64,000 nt of DNA from Propionivibrio dicarboxylicus (GTDB lineage Bacteria > Pseudomonadota > Gammaproteobacteria > Burkholderiales > Rhodocyclaceae). This document shows positions 35,910 to 45,700 of the stretch, one piece after another. Made by a program: the position numbers and the translations under genes. The number at the start of each line of letters is the position of its first letter. Position 1 is the stretch's first letter. Below the pieces are notes generated by a model. It saw only the letters and a list, made by a program, of their open reading frames with translations. It ran no database searches and was not told where the DNA came from. The stretch covers positions 62,001 through 126,000 of the forward strand of contig CAMDMZ010000008.1 in the NCBI GenBank assembly GCA_945902805.1, given 5' to 3'.

Positions 35910-36878
35910 ATGACCGAAACTGTATCGCAAAGCCGCCTCAAATACTTTCCCGCTGCCTGGTTTTCCACCGTAATGGGGCTGTCGGGATTCACCATAGCTT
36001 GGAGCCGCGCCGAACATATTTTTGATCTCAGCTTTGCGATCAGTCCGTTCTTGTTGGTCTTGACCGGCGTGATCTTTGTCGTGCTGACGCTGATGTATGC
36101 GACCAAGATCATCCGCTTTCCGCAAGATGTCCTGGCGGAAGTCACCCATCCGGTCAAGGTGGCGTTTGTGCCATCGTTTTCGATCAGCATGTTGCTGTTG
36201 TCGATCGCCCTGCTGCAGACGGCGCCGCAACTTTCATTCTGGCTGTGGTCAATCGGTACCGTGCTGCACCTGACGCTAACGCTGTACGTAATCTCCTCCT
36301 GGATTCATCACACCAAGTACGAAATCGCTCACCTTAATCCGGCGTGGTTTATCCCGGTGGTGGGCAACATCCTGGTGCCGATCGCCGGCATTCATCACGC
36401 GCCGGCAGATATATCGTGGTTCTTCTTCAGCCTCGGTGTCTTCTTCTGGCCAGTGTTGACGGCACTCGTATTCAATCGCCTGATTTTCCATGGCAGCTTG
36501 CCGGAACGCTTTATGCCGACCCTGTTCATCTTCATTGCACCGCCGGCGGTGGGCTTCGTCTCCTGGTTCAACCTGACCGGCGGCGTGGATGCCTTTGGCA
36601 AGATTCTGTATTTCATTGGGCTGGTATTTACCCTGTTGTTGGCCAGCCAGATTCGTTACTTCACCCGCATCAAATTCTTTCTCTCGTGGTGGGCCTATTT
36701 GTTCCCGATGGCCGCTATAACCATCGCCAGTCTGCTGATGGCGAAAACGACCGGCTTGGCTTTCTACGCGACGCTGGGCGGAATCCTGCTCGGCGTATTG
36801 ACCTTGGTGGTCATCGGCTTGCTGGTGCGGACGACCATCGCCGTGGCTCGGCGCGAGATTTGTGTCGAAGGGCATTGA
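35910..36878 (+). CDS. SLAC1/TehA-family anion channel or exporter
   Basis: 322 residues, about ten transmembrane helices, opening FPAAWFSTVMGLSGFTIAWSRA as in the TehA/SLAC1 group, with FIPVVGNILVPIAG and WSWFFFS-like pore helices. By family it conducts anions such as sulfite, chloride, nitrate or C4 acids. Forty bases after the cytochrome b gene on the same strand, it may export the anionic product of the octaheme enzyme (sulfite would fit), but this is inference. No obvious ribosome-binding site. Confidence 0.82.
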   Translation: MTETVSQSRLKYFPAAWFSTVMGLSGFTIAWSRAEHIFDLSFAISPFLLVLTGVIFVVLTLMYATKIIRFPQDVLAEVTHPVKVAFVPSFSISMLLLSIALLQTAPQLSFWLWSIGTVLHLTLTLYVISSWIHHTKYEIAHLNPAWFIPVVGNILVPIAGIHHAPADISWFFFSLGVFFWPVLTALVFNRLIFHGSLPERFMPTLFIFIAPPAVGFVSWFNLTGGVDAFGKILYFIGLVFTLLLASQIRYFTRIKFFLSWWAYLFPMAAITIASLLMAKTTGLAFYATLGGILLGVLTLVVIGLLVRTTIAVARREICVEGH

Positions 36879-37000
36879 TTTACCGGGCGCTCGATAGCGC
36901 CGCGCAATCCGCTTCATAGCGACAATTCAATGGCCATGGTGATCGGCGGGATTTAGCATTTGGCTTGTCCATCCCGATGAACAACGCAAGGAGAACGCAA

Positions 37001-37495
37001 ATGAAAGCAAAGAAGACAGCCGCACCCATCATCGACATTGGTATCTCGACCGCTGACCGCAAGAAGATCGCCGAGGGGCTTTCCACGCTTTTGGCCGACA
37101 GCTACACGCTCTATCTGATGACACACAATTTCCACTGGAACGTCACCGGCCCGATGTTCAACACGCTGCATCTGATGTTCATGGGTCAATACACCGAGCA
37201 GTGGAATGCGCTTGACATCATAGCCGAGCGTATCCGCGCGCTGGGTTTCCCGGCGCCGGGCACCTACAAGGAATTCGTCAAGCTGGCATCAATCAAGGAA
37301 GTCGAGGGCGTGCCGAAGGCGAAAGAGATGATTGCGCATCTGGTCGCGGCACAGGAAGCCACCGCACGCACCGCACGCGGACTGTTCCCGCTGGTCGACA
37401 AAGCCAACGATCAGCCGACAGCGGACGTGCTGACGCAGCGGCTGGATGTGCACGAAAAGACGGCCTGGATGTTGCGCAGCCTGCTGGAAGAGTAA
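37001..37495 (+). CDS. dps: Dps-type DNA-binding ferritin
   Basis: 164 residues from the ATG at 37001 behind AAGGAG; an earlier in-frame ATG at 36965 lacks one. The Dps ferroxidase signature is complete (YTLYLMTHNFHWNVTGPMFNTLHLMFMGQYTEQWNALDIIAERIRALG: His, His, Asp and Glu at the dimer interface). It stores iron, using peroxide as oxidant, and protects DNA. A Lys-rich start (MKAKKTAAP) could contact DNA. oxyR lies 8 kb away, a likely regulator by analogy. Confidence 0.93.
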   Translation: MKAKKTAAPIIDIGISTADRKKIAEGLSTLLADSYTLYLMTHNFHWNVTGPMFNTLHLMFMGQYTEQWNALDIIAERIRALGFPAPGTYKEFVKLASIKEVEGVPKAKEMIAHLVAAQEATARTARGLFPLVDKANDQPTADVLTQRLDVHEKTAWMLRSLLEE

Positions 37496-37499
37496 GGGC

Positions 37500-37531
37500 A
37501 AAAAAGTCGGCGCTGGCGATGCGGCGCCGAC
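37500..37531 (+). repeat. Dispersed element copy 7 (full hairpin form, convergent genes)
   Basis: GTCGGCGC (37506-37513) / GCGCCGAC (37524-37531), perfect 8-bp stem with AAAAAA in front, four bases past the dps stop. On the minus strand it is a hairpin plus T-run 26 bases after the end of the OmpA/FlgO gene and probably terminates it. Confidence 0.88.
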
Positions 37532-37557
37532 TGTTCAAGATAAGCGTCGTAGCGGGT

Positions 37558-38739
37558 TCAACACTGCGTAATCTTAAAGTCGACGCGGCGGTCAATCGCG
37601 TCGCGCGTATCGTCGGTTCCGGTACCGATCACATTGTCGCGAAACCCGCGGCCAACCGCCCGCAGCCGATTCTGCAAACTCGGTTCATGCTGGATCAGCG
37701 TGCGCGTGATCAGTTCGGCGCGTTGCAGCGACAATCGCTCGTTGAAAGATTCTGAACCGCTGCGGCTGGTATGTCCCGATACCTCAAGGCATACCTTGCG
37801 ACTGGCAATCTGGCTGGCGATCTGGCGCAGCCACATCGCATACTGGCTGGACTGTTTCATATCTTCCATGAATGATGTGGAAGCGACCTTGAACAGGAAC
37901 TTGACGGATATCTGCTGAGCCGCCAAACCGAGGCCAACCAGGTCGGAAAATGCCTTCTCGGCGCCTTTCGAATTCCCGGTGCGCTGATGAACCAGGTACA
38001 AACCGGAATAGGTGCGCATGACCTGACCATCAGGACGCAGCGCCGCTTCGTTGTACATCTGGGTTGCAAGTGGCAGTTCGCCCCTGTTGTAAGCGGACTC
38101 AGCTTCGTTGAGCAAGGCATTGGTCGTCAACTGTGCGATGTAGGTGGCGTCGGCCTGGGCGCCCGGCAAGGTTTTGGTGGTGGTTACCAGAGCCGCCGTC
38201 GAGCGATCGGCCAGGAACATTGGGCTATCACTGTAGGCCGCTTCCGGTGCAACCTCCAGATTCTTGGCGGCGCGCAACCAGACCCGTGCATTGGCTACCA
38301 CCATCCCGCTCTTCAGATCGGTGACACTCGCGAAGATGCGATAGTCCTTGTTTTTCTCGCCGTGGCTTTCCAGGCTCACGCTACCGGCCAGAACGTAGTC
38401 GGCACCGGCGATATCCTTACCCTGCATCTGCCGGAACGAGAAATTGGTGAGCTTCTTCGTCATCACATCCGGGACGCGCTCAGCGATGCGCCGGTAGGCC
38501 ACATTCACCTGCCCGGTCTGGCTATCCACGAAGCGGTCAACTACCACCAGTCGTTTGCTGATCAGGGCCAGTTTGTCGGCCTGGGCGAGTTGTTGTGCCA
38601 GGTCCTCGCCGAGCGCATCGATAGTTGCGTTCAAGTCGGCGGCATCCGAGCGCTCCGAGGCGGTCGGAACCGTGGCGACGCATCCGGCCACCAGGCCAGC
38701 TGCCGCGATAGCGAGCACCATCAGCAGTCGCTGCATCAT
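37558..38739 (-). CDS. FlgO-like/OmpA-domain outer membrane lipoprotein
   Basis: 393 residues from the ATG at 38739, which overlaps the upstream stop (TGATG). A lipoprotein signal (MVLAIAAAGLVAGC) gives a lipidated cysteine. Then comes a FlgO-type domain (LISKRLVVVDRFVDSQTGQVNVAYRRIAERVPDVMTKKL; YVLAGSVSLE), a helical middle with a tetratricopeptide look (NRGELPLATQMYNEAALRPDG), and a C-terminal OmpA peptidoglycan-binding domain (LEVSGHTSRSGSESFNERLSLQRAELI; RRVDFKI). It probably sits in the outer membrane attached to peptidoglycan, and works with the cyclase-like protein translated just before it. Confidence 0.8.
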   Translation of the reverse strand: MMQRLLMVLAIAAAGLVAGCVATVPTASERSDAADLNATIDALGEDLAQQLAQADKLALISKRLVVVDRFVDSQTGQVNVAYRRIAERVPDVMTKKLTNFSFRQMQGKDIAGADYVLAGSVSLESHGEKNKDYRIFASVTDLKSGMVVANARVWLRAAKNLEVAPEAAYSDSPMFLADRSTAALVTTTKTLPGAQADATYIAQLTTNALLNEAESAYNRGELPLATQMYNEAALRPDGQVMRTYSGLYLVHQRTGNSKGAEKAFSDLVGLGLAAQQISVKFLFKVASTSFMEDMKQSSQYAMWLRQIASQIASRKVCLEVSGHTSRSGSESFNERLSLQRAELITRTLIQHEPSLQNRLRAVGRGFRDNVIGTGTDDTRDAIDRRVDFKITQC

Positions 38740-39782
38740 CACCGACACTGGGTTTTCAGATGACGCGATTCGGCCGCGTTCAGACTGACCCCCAACGAGG
38801 CCTTGGTTAGCAGATCGGGACAGGAACATTGCGGACATGACGATTCGGTCTCCTGAGGGGTTTCCTTGATTTTGGTGACAGGGCTAGCAACAGGGGTTGT
38901 CTTTGGCGATTCAATAGGGTGCGGCCTATCTGCCGGGGGTGCTGCTTTGGCGGGCTTTTCCTTGATGGCCGGGTTTGCGGTTGCCGGCACCGGTTTGGTG
39001 GGTTTGGTGGCACTATTGGCCGGCGCTTCGAGAACAGGAGTGGTGACCGGTGGCGGAGTCGTTGCCGTACGCATGCCAAAAAACCAGAACGCGCCGGCAG
39101 CGACAAGGGCACCGGTGACAATGGCGATTATCGGCAGTGGCGAAGAAGGCGTGCCTTTTGCGGCAGCCACATCCTTCTTTGCAGTCGAATGCGCTACGGT
39201 TGGCGTTGCGGTGGCTGGTTTTCCCCCATTGCTTGGAGCCGGCACTTGGTATCCCACCGGCAGCACGCGCGAAACATCATGGGCGCGGCCGTGTTTGTCC
39301 TTGGACGTGCCAGCCGCCACAAAGCGGTCAGCAAAGCTCGACGAGATTCGCGCGACCATTTCGGCATAGTGGCGCGAAGCAAATACCTCGTGATCACCGG
39401 CAAAGCTCATCACGCGCTGGGCGTCGTTGATGGCATCCCCAACCAGATTGCCGAAGCCATTGACATCATGGACGATGACCGCTGGCCCGAAGTGAATGCC
39501 GGAGCGAATGCCGTAGAGCCCCATCTCCCCCTGACCATACGCCAAAGCCATCAACCGGTCGGAGGTGAGCAGCGCATCTTCAGGAGCCTGGAGAAAGGCG
39601 ACCGCAGCACCATCACCAGTGTCCAGAACGATCCGTCCCTCGGGGTTGATCGGAGCGAGTGCAGTGCCCAGATGTGCATTAAAGGCACGTTTGATGGCAA
39701 CTTGATCGGCGACCGACTGCTTGGAGTAGCCGATGATGTCGACAAAGAAAACGCTGACGATCTGGGTTTTGGTGGAGTTCAA
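38739..39782 (-). CDS. Membrane-anchored class III cyclase-like protein
   Basis: 347 residues from a TTG start. The N-terminal cyclase domain keeps FFVDIIGYSKQ and LDTGDGAAVAF (both metal Asp) and GIHFGPAVIVHD, but the later catalytic residues look altered, so activity is uncertain. One membrane helix (PLPIIAIVTGALVAAGAFWFFGM, about 215-237) leads to a Pro/Lys-rich periplasmic stalk and a C-terminal Cys-rich knob (SSCPQCSCPDLL). The stop overlaps the start of the OmpA/FlgO lipoprotein gene, pointing to coupled translation and a joint envelope-signalling role. Confidence 0.72.
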   Translation of the reverse strand: MNSTKTQIVSVFFVDIIGYSKQSVADQVAIKRAFNAHLGTALAPINPEGRIVLDTGDGAAVAFLQAPEDALLTSDRLMALAYGQGEMGLYGIRSGIHFGPAVIVHDVNGFGNLVGDAINDAQRVMSFAGDHEVFASRHYAEMVARISSSFADRFVAAGTSKDKHGRAHDVSRVLPVGYQVPAPSNGGKPATATPTVAHSTAKKDVAAAKGTPSSPLPIIAIVTGALVAAGAFWFFGMRTATTPPPVTTPVLEAPANSATKPTKPVPATANPAIKEKPAKAAPPADRPHPIESPKTTPVASPVTKIKETPQETESSCPQCSCPDLLTKASLGVSLNAAESRHLKTQCR

Positions 39783-39808
39783 GGTCAGAAAGGATATTGT
39801 TGCGAAGC

Positions 39809-39837
39809 AAAATACCCATTGTAAACATGGGGATTTT
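39809..39837. promoter_or_regulatory. Imperfect palindrome upstream of cyclase-like gene
   Basis: AAAAT-A-CCCAT (39809-39819) and ATGGG-G-ATTTT (39827-39837) pair with one mismatch around a 7-base centre, 27 bases before the TTG start. It may be an operator or a leader hairpin. Confidence 0.4.
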
Positions 39838-39965
39838 GCCGCATTATGCCTGACGCTCCATCGAAGCGGCCAATCAGGAAAGCATTTCTGAAATCAGATA
39901 TTTTGATACCGCGTTTAGCCGACTGTCGGCAACCATCTCGACTGCCATTTTCACGCGATGCGGAC

Positions 39966-39993
39966 GGCCCGGGACACACGCCGTCCCTGGGCC
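39966..39993 (-). terminator. Strong hairpin after rhlE
   Basis: GGCCC-GGGAC pairs with GTCCC-(T)-GGGCC around ACACGCC, starting 8 bases after the rhlE stop. No T-run follows, so it may only protect the transcript end. The rest of 39783-40000 shows no gene. Confidence 0.35.
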
Positions 39994-40000
39994 ATCTACG

Positions 40001-41362
40001 TTACCGGTGCCGCTGCCCCGTGTGATGCGGACCGCCGGCTTTTGGCGCCGTTGCGCTGCGCGGACCGCCGCGACTGCCGTCGCGTGAGCCTTCGCGCGGG
40101 CCGCCACTGCGTGCGCCGGCGCCCGACGAGCGTCCGGCGCTATTGCGCTGTCCGCTTTTCGGTGCGGCGGCCTTGGACGGATGCGGCGCGGCACGCGGTA
40201 CGCTGTCGTGATGCTGCGGCTCGAAACCGGGTACGGTCAACTTCTCGAATTCGCGCTTGATCAGTCGTTCGATATCCCGAAGTTGTATGCGTTCCTCGCT
40301 GCTGACCAGCGAAATCGCTTCGCCCTCGACGCCGGCACGACCGGTGCGGCCGATGCGATGCACGTAGTCTTCCGGCACGTTGGGCATTTCAAAATTGATC
40401 ACGCGTGGCAGTGAGTCGATATCGATACCGCGCGCGGCGATGTCGGTGGCCACCAGTGCCGCGAGCTTGCCGGATTTGAAATCGGCCAGCGCCTTGGTTC
40501 GCGCGCCCTGCGTTTTGTTGCCGTGCAAGGCGGCGCAGCGCACGCCGGCTTGCTCGAGTTTTTTCGCCATGGCATCGGCGCCGTGCTTGGTGCGCATGAA
40601 GATTAGCGTCTGGTGCCAGCCGTGGCTGGCAAACAGGTGCAAAAGCAGATCGCGCTTCATCGACTGGTCGACGCGAATAACCGATTGCGTCACCAATTCG
40701 GCCGGCGTGCCGCGACGAGCGACTTCGACCAGTGCTGGATTGCGCAGCACCGAGTGCGCCAGTTCGCGCACTTCGGGGGCAAAGGTGGCCGAGAACAGCA
40801 GGGTCTGGCGTTGCTTCGGGCAGCGTTCGACGATCTTGCGGATGTCGCGGATGAAGCCCATGTCGAACATCCGATCGGCTTCGTCCAACACCAGGGTCTG
40901 GATCTTCGAGAGATCGACAGTGCGTTGTCCCAGGTGATCGAGCAGGCGACCGGGAGTGGCGACCAGCACATCGATACCACGACGTAGAGTTTGAATCTGC
41001 GGGTTGATGCCGACGCCGCCGAAAACGGCAAGGCTGCGGATGGAAACGTGGGCGCCGTAGGTCCGCACGCTTTCCAGCACCTGGGCGGCGAGTTCGCGGG
41101 TCGGGACCAGAACGAGCGCGCGCGGGGTGTTCTGCGTGGCGCGGCTGAGCGGGCTGTTATTGGCATCGTGTGTCAGCCGGTGCAATATCGGCAGCACAAA
41201 GGCGGCAGTCTTGCCCGTGCCGGTTTGCGCCAGCGCTTCGAGATCGCGGCCGGCCAGAACGTAGGGAATGGCCTCGCGCTGGACCGGCGTGGGCGTATCG
41301 TAGCCCTGCTCGCCAACGGCGCGCAGGAGCCCGGCCGACAGGCCGAATTCGGTGAATTTCAT
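40001..41362 (-). CDS. rhlE: DEAD-box RNA helicase RhlE
   Basis: 453 residues. Helicase motifs: FGLSAGLLRAVGEQGYDTPTPVQREAIP (Q motif), AQTGTGKT, PTRELAAQ, VLDEADRMFDMGF, FSATF, ATDIAARGID and HRIGRTGRAG. The C-terminal tail is rich in Arg, Gly and Ser (GQRNSAGRSSGAGARSGGPREGSR), as in RhlE of betaproteobacteria. It unwinds short RNA duplexes in ribosome maturation and mRNA decay. Transcribed away from the sugar-binding-protein gene over a 386-base gap that could carry a cold-responsive leader. Confidence 0.93.
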   Translation of the reverse strand: MKFTEFGLSAGLLRAVGEQGYDTPTPVQREAIPYVLAGRDLEALAQTGTGKTAAFVLPILHRLTHDANNSPLSRATQNTPRALVLVPTRELAAQVLESVRTYGAHVSIRSLAVFGGVGINPQIQTLRRGIDVLVATPGRLLDHLGQRTVDLSKIQTLVLDEADRMFDMGFIRDIRKIVERCPKQRQTLLFSATFAPEVRELAHSVLRNPALVEVARRGTPAELVTQSVIRVDQSMKRDLLLHLFASHGWHQTLIFMRTKHGADAMAKKLEQAGVRCAALHGNKTQGARTKALADFKSGKLAALVATDIAARGIDIDSLPRVINFEMPNVPEDYVHRIGRTGRAGVEGEAISLVSSEERIQLRDIERLIKREFEKLTVPGFEPQHHDSVPRAAPHPSKAAAPKSGQRNSAGRSSGAGARSGGPREGSRDGSRGGPRSATAPKAGGPHHTGQRHR

Positions 41363-41601
41363 TGTTACTACCTCTGAAGCCGACCGCCTGCACGTTGAAG
41401 AAAAGCAGGTCAGTCCGGACGGAAACTTCGTGGGGTGTTACCGGAAAAGCAGAGAGCTTGTCAGGTGCGGCCAGGGGACTGAATCAGGGCCGCTGAAGAG
41501 CGTTACGCGGCAATGGCCGGCAACAACGGCGCGCACTGTAACACGCAGCCCGGCGCCGGGTCACGCGGTTTATTGCGACAAGGTGTTACCACAAGCTCCA
41601 C

Positions 41602-41627
41602 CGCCGTCCCGCCAGCACCGACTTTTT
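41602..41627 (-). repeat. Dispersed element copy 8 (intergenic)
   Basis: Exact consensus copy in reverse orientation; it abuts the 13-base tandem repeats. No gene ends next to it. Confidence 0.85.
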
Positions 41628-41628
41628 G

Positions 41629-41671
41629 CGTGCCGGTTTTACGTGCCGCTCTTACGTGCCGCTGTTACGTG
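41629..41671. repeat. 13-base tandem repeat, three units plus a partial one
   Basis: Units start at 41629, 41642 and 41655 and read CGTGCCGGTTTTA, CGTGCCGCTCTTA and CGTGCCGCTGTTA, followed by CGTG. The spacing is close to one helical turn plus 2.5 bases. It lies 78 bases before the binding-protein gene, so it may be a regulator site or a slippage product. Confidence 0.75.
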
Positions 41672-41748
41672 TGATGGCGCCTCCTGATCTAGGCCAAAAG
41701 TGGTAGTGTTGTATCTTTGTTGCCTTGCGACACATTCTGGAAAATGCC

Positions 41749-42738
41749 ATGAAATCGATCCGTCTGCTTGCTGCTGCCACCGTCATCCTCAGTCTCGTCG
41801 CCTGCGGCGATTCCGGCGGTCCTGCGGTGTCCACTGTGGCCAAGAGTTCGTCGCCGGCAGCAGCTCCGGCACCGGCTCCAGCCAAGAAGAAACTGGGTTT
41901 GGTGATGAAAACACTGACCAATCCGTTTTTCATCGAGATGGAGAAGGGCGCACGTCGTGCCGAGAAGGAGCTGGGTGTCGAGTTGTTGGTGAAAACCGCC
42001 GCGCAGGAAACGTCGATCGAGCAGCAGATCCAGATCGTCGAGGATCTGATTGCCGCCAAGGTGGACGCGATCGTGATTGCGCCGGGCGATTCCCAGCGTT
42101 TGGTGCCGGTCCTCAAGAAAGCGGCAACGGCGGGCATCAAGCTGGTCAATATTGATAACCGGCTGGAGCCCGAGGCGATCAAGCAAGCCGGTTTGGCAGC
42201 GGTGCCCTTCATCAGCGTGGATAACGAGAAGGCCGCCTACGCGTCGGCCAAATCGATTGCCGATGGCGCAAAGCCAGGCACGCAGGCGGCGATCCTGGAA
42301 GGTATTCGCAGTGCCGACAATGCCCGTCAGCGCATGGAAGGCGCCAAGCGCGCGTTTACCGAAAACACGGCGATCAAACTCGTCGCGTCTGAAAGCGCCA
42401 ATTGGAAAATCGATGAAGCGCATAGCGTGAGCAAGGCACTCTTTGCGAAAAACCCGAACATCAAGTTGCTGTTTGCCGCCAACGACATGATGGCGCTCGG
42501 GGCATTGAAGTACCTTCAGGAAAGCCAGCGCAGCGATGTCAAGGTGGCTGCCTATGACGCCCTCGACGAAGCGGTGGCGGAAGTCAAGGCCGGTCGCCTG
42601 GCGGCAACGGTTGACCAGCAAGCGGCCGAACAGGGTTTTCAGGGCGTAGCGCTGGCCGTGCGTCTGCTCAAAGGTGAATCGGTCCCGGAAGTGATGCTGA
42701 TCGATACGCGCTTGATCACCGCACAGAGCGCCAAATAA
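41749..42738 (+). CDS. RbsB-type sugar-binding lipoprotein
   Basis: 329 residues from the ATG at 41749. A lipoprotein signal ends at LSLVAC, then a Ser/Pro/Ala linker, then a periplasmic-binding fold of the ribose/galactose class (KLGLVMKTLTNPFFIEMEKGARRAEKELGVEL; AIVIAPGDSQRLVPVLKKA; NIDNRL; FAANDMMALGALKYLQE; VAAYDALDEAVAEVKAG; ATVDQQAAEQGFQGVALAVRLL). No permease or ATPase is adjacent. The next gene, 58 bases on, is a hybrid kinase with an extracytoplasmic domain, so the protein probably reports a sugar-like ligand to the kinase, as LuxP does for LuxQ. Confidence 0.87.
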   Translation: MKSIRLLAAATVILSLVACGDSGGPAVSTVAKSSSPAAAPAPAPAKKKLGLVMKTLTNPFFIEMEKGARRAEKELGVELLVKTAAQETSIEQQIQIVEDLIAAKVDAIVIAPGDSQRLVPVLKKAATAGIKLVNIDNRLEPEAIKQAGLAAVPFISVDNEKAAYASAKSIADGAKPGTQAAILEGIRSADNARQRMEGAKRAFTENTAIKLVASESANWKIDEAHSVSKALFAKNPNIKLLFAANDMMALGALKYLQESQRSDVKVAAYDALDEAVAEVKAGRLAATVDQQAAEQGFQGVALAVRLLKGESVPEVMLIDTRLITAQSAK

Positions 42739-42796
42739 GCGAAATTAGCGCAATTAGCGAGACCCGCCGCAACCGACGTTTTCTTTAGCTTCATCG

Positions 42797-45700
42797 ATGA
42801 AACCTCGTCTCAACATCACTGCCAAGCTGGTTGGCTATCTACTGGTCGCCGGCATCGTGCCCTTGTTGCTGTTCGGCGCCAGCGCCTTCTATTTGGCGCG
42901 ACAGATCGTGATCGACCAGGCGACGGCGTCGAGTCAATGGGTGGTGCGCGACATTCGCAACTATCTCGGTCTGTTCCGCACGCAGGTTGAAGATCTCGCG
43001 GCCAATATCGCCGGCAACGAAGCCATCGGTCGGGCTCTGCGTGATGCGGATCTGGCGTCGGCCAGCAGTTACGATACGCTCAATGCCAAGGCTCAGATCG
43101 GCTACATCCTGAATGGATTTGTGCGCGTCAAGGGTCTGGTGGCGATCGATCTGTTCTCGGTCAAGGGCGCTCACTTTCATGTCGGTGAAACGCTCAACGT
43201 CAGCCAGGTCAAGCTGGAGACGGTTCAGCAGATGCTGCAACAAAGTGAGGCAGATGGTGGTGCGACCGTCTGGCGCGGCATTGAAGACAACATCAATCTG
43301 GCGTCGTCGTACAAAAAGGTCATTACCCTGACCCGTGTGCTCCACGGCTACGAGCCAAAGACCGGCGCCACGGTCGATGTCGGTTTGCTGGTGGTCACCT
43401 TGAATGACGAAATCATCCGGGGCTATCTGGGCGCCGATGCCGATCACGAGGGCACCCGGTTGATGGTGATCGACCGTCAGGGCCGCCTGATGCATCACGC
43501 CGACGCAAACTTGCTCGGTGAAAATATCGCTCCGGAGTTGTTGGCACGGGTCCGCGAAGGTGCTACTGCCCAGCAGTTGCGGCTCGATGGCGAGAATGTG
43601 ATCCTGACCGCAATTCCGATGCCGGAAATTGGCAGCCATGTGTTGTTGGTGACGCCGCTGTCGTTCCATACGGCGCCAGTTAATCGCCTGGCCTTGGCCG
43701 GTCTGGTGCCATTGCTGCTCGGCTTCATCGGCATCGGCTTGCTGGCACAACGTTATGCCAAGACAGTGGTTACGCCCTTGCGTGCCGTTTCCGAGCGCTT
43801 CCGCGAGTTGAGCGAAGACCCTGAAGCGCCGCATCAGATCCTTTCTGTGCCGGCCGATCATGACGAAATCGCCACCTTGATCGAGGGCTTTAATTCCTAT
43901 CTCGAGACGCTGGCGATTCAGCGTGCCGCCGGCGATGAGTTGCAGCGCGCCGAGCAGTTGTTGCTGGAAAGTGCCCACACCTTGCGCACCGCGATCGATG
44001 CCATCGACGAAGCCTTTGTGGTGTTTGACGAAAATGACCGGCTGGTGTTTTGCAACGACAAGTACAAGGCCTTCTATCCGATCTCGGCGGACCTGATCCA
44101 GCCCGGCGCGAGCTTCGAACAGATCATTCGTCATGGCGCCGAACACGGCCAGTATCCCGAGGCCGTAGGGCGCATCGACGCCTGGGTGGCGGAGCAACTG
44201 GCCGTGCATCAACGCGGCGACAACACGCTCGAACAGCGTCTGGACGATGGTCGCTGCTTGCGGATTGTCGAGCGCAGAACGCCGACCGGACATATCGTCG
44301 GCTTCCGCATGGATATTACCCAGCTCAAACGTATGCAGGAAGCGGCCGAGGCGGCCAGCCAGGCCAAGAGCGAGTTCCTCGCCAATATGAGCCACGAGAT
44401 CCGGACCCCGATGAACGCCGTGCTTGGCATGATGCAGTTGGCGATTGATTCGGAGGATGCGCGGGAGCGGCGTGAATTCCTTCTTAAGGCCCACAACTCG
44501 TCGTTGGCCTTGATTGGCATCATCAACGACATCCTCGATTTCTCCAAGATCGAAGCCGGCAAACTGACTATCGAGCGCGTCGGTTTCGATCCGCGCCGCG
44601 TGCTTGGCGAAATTGCCGATGTGTTTGCCCCAATCGCCGAGGAAAAAGGCATCGTCCTGGTCACCGAGCCGCTGTCAGATTTGCCGCCAGCCTTGTGGGG
44701 CGATCCCTTGCGGCTGCAGCAGGTCGTGCAGAATCTAGTCAGCAATGCGCTGAAGTTCACCGAGCGTGGCGCCGTGACACTGGGCGTCGCCGTCACCGCG
44801 CGCGTCGATACGAAATTTCGGGTCCGGATCAGCATCAGCGATAGCGGTATCGGCATCGCCCCGGAGACTCTTGGCACCCTGTTTCAGTCATTTTCCCAGG
44901 CCGATAGCTCGACCACGCGGCGCTTCGGCGGCACGGGGCTGGGGCTGGCGATCTGCAAACGCCTGGTCGAACTGATGGGTGGCGAAATCGGCGTCGATAG
45001 CCGGGTGGGCGAAGGCAGCCGCTTTTGGTTTGAGCTGCCGTTCGAGGTAGCGCCCAGCGATGCTTTGCCGGTCCAGGCGCGCCTGGTCAAAGGCGATGAT
45101 GCGACGCTGACGCGCTTGCATGGCCGGCGTGTGCTGTTGGTGGAAGACAACCGCTTGAACCAGGAAGTGGCGACGCAGTTTCTGCGCCGCGCCGGGCTTG
45201 TCGTCAGCGTCGCCGAGAATGGCCGCGTGGCGCTGGAGCGACTGGCCGACGCCAGTTTCGATGTGGTCTTGATGGATTGCCAGATGCCGGTTATGGATGG
45301 TTACGAGGCGACCCGTCTCATCCGCGCCCAGCCCCAATTCCGCGCGCTGCCGATCATTGCCATGACGGCCAATGCCTTGGTCGGTGACCGCGAGCGCAGC
45401 CTTGAAGCGGGGATGAACGACCACCTGACCAAGCCGGTGAATGCCAACGCCTTGTATCAAATTCTCTTGCGCTGGATCGATGCGCCGGTGGCAGATACCC
45501 TCGCTGCCACACCGCCAGCGATCACCGCAGAACCTGCGCTTGTGTCGCCAAGCCCTGGCGGCATCGAAGCTGAAACCTCGGCCGCCAATGCCTTGCCACG
45601 GCTCGATGCGATCACCGCAATCGAAAACATGGCCGGGATGCAAGATCTTTATATGGAAGCGGCAGACATGTTTTTGGTCGACGCACCGCTGCAGTTCGAG

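Larger units (their letters stand above)
41363..41748. other. Intergenic region without a gene
   Basis: 386 bases between divergent rhlE and the sugar-binding-protein gene. It holds a 12-base perfect palindrome CCCGGCGCCGGG (41549-41560), copy 8 of the dispersed element and, directly after it, three 13-base tandem repeats. No tRNA or other gene seen. Confidence 0.7.

Noticed and set aside
41629-41671. CRISPR array
   Set aside because: Units are 13 bases, directly adjacent and without spacers; no cas genes.
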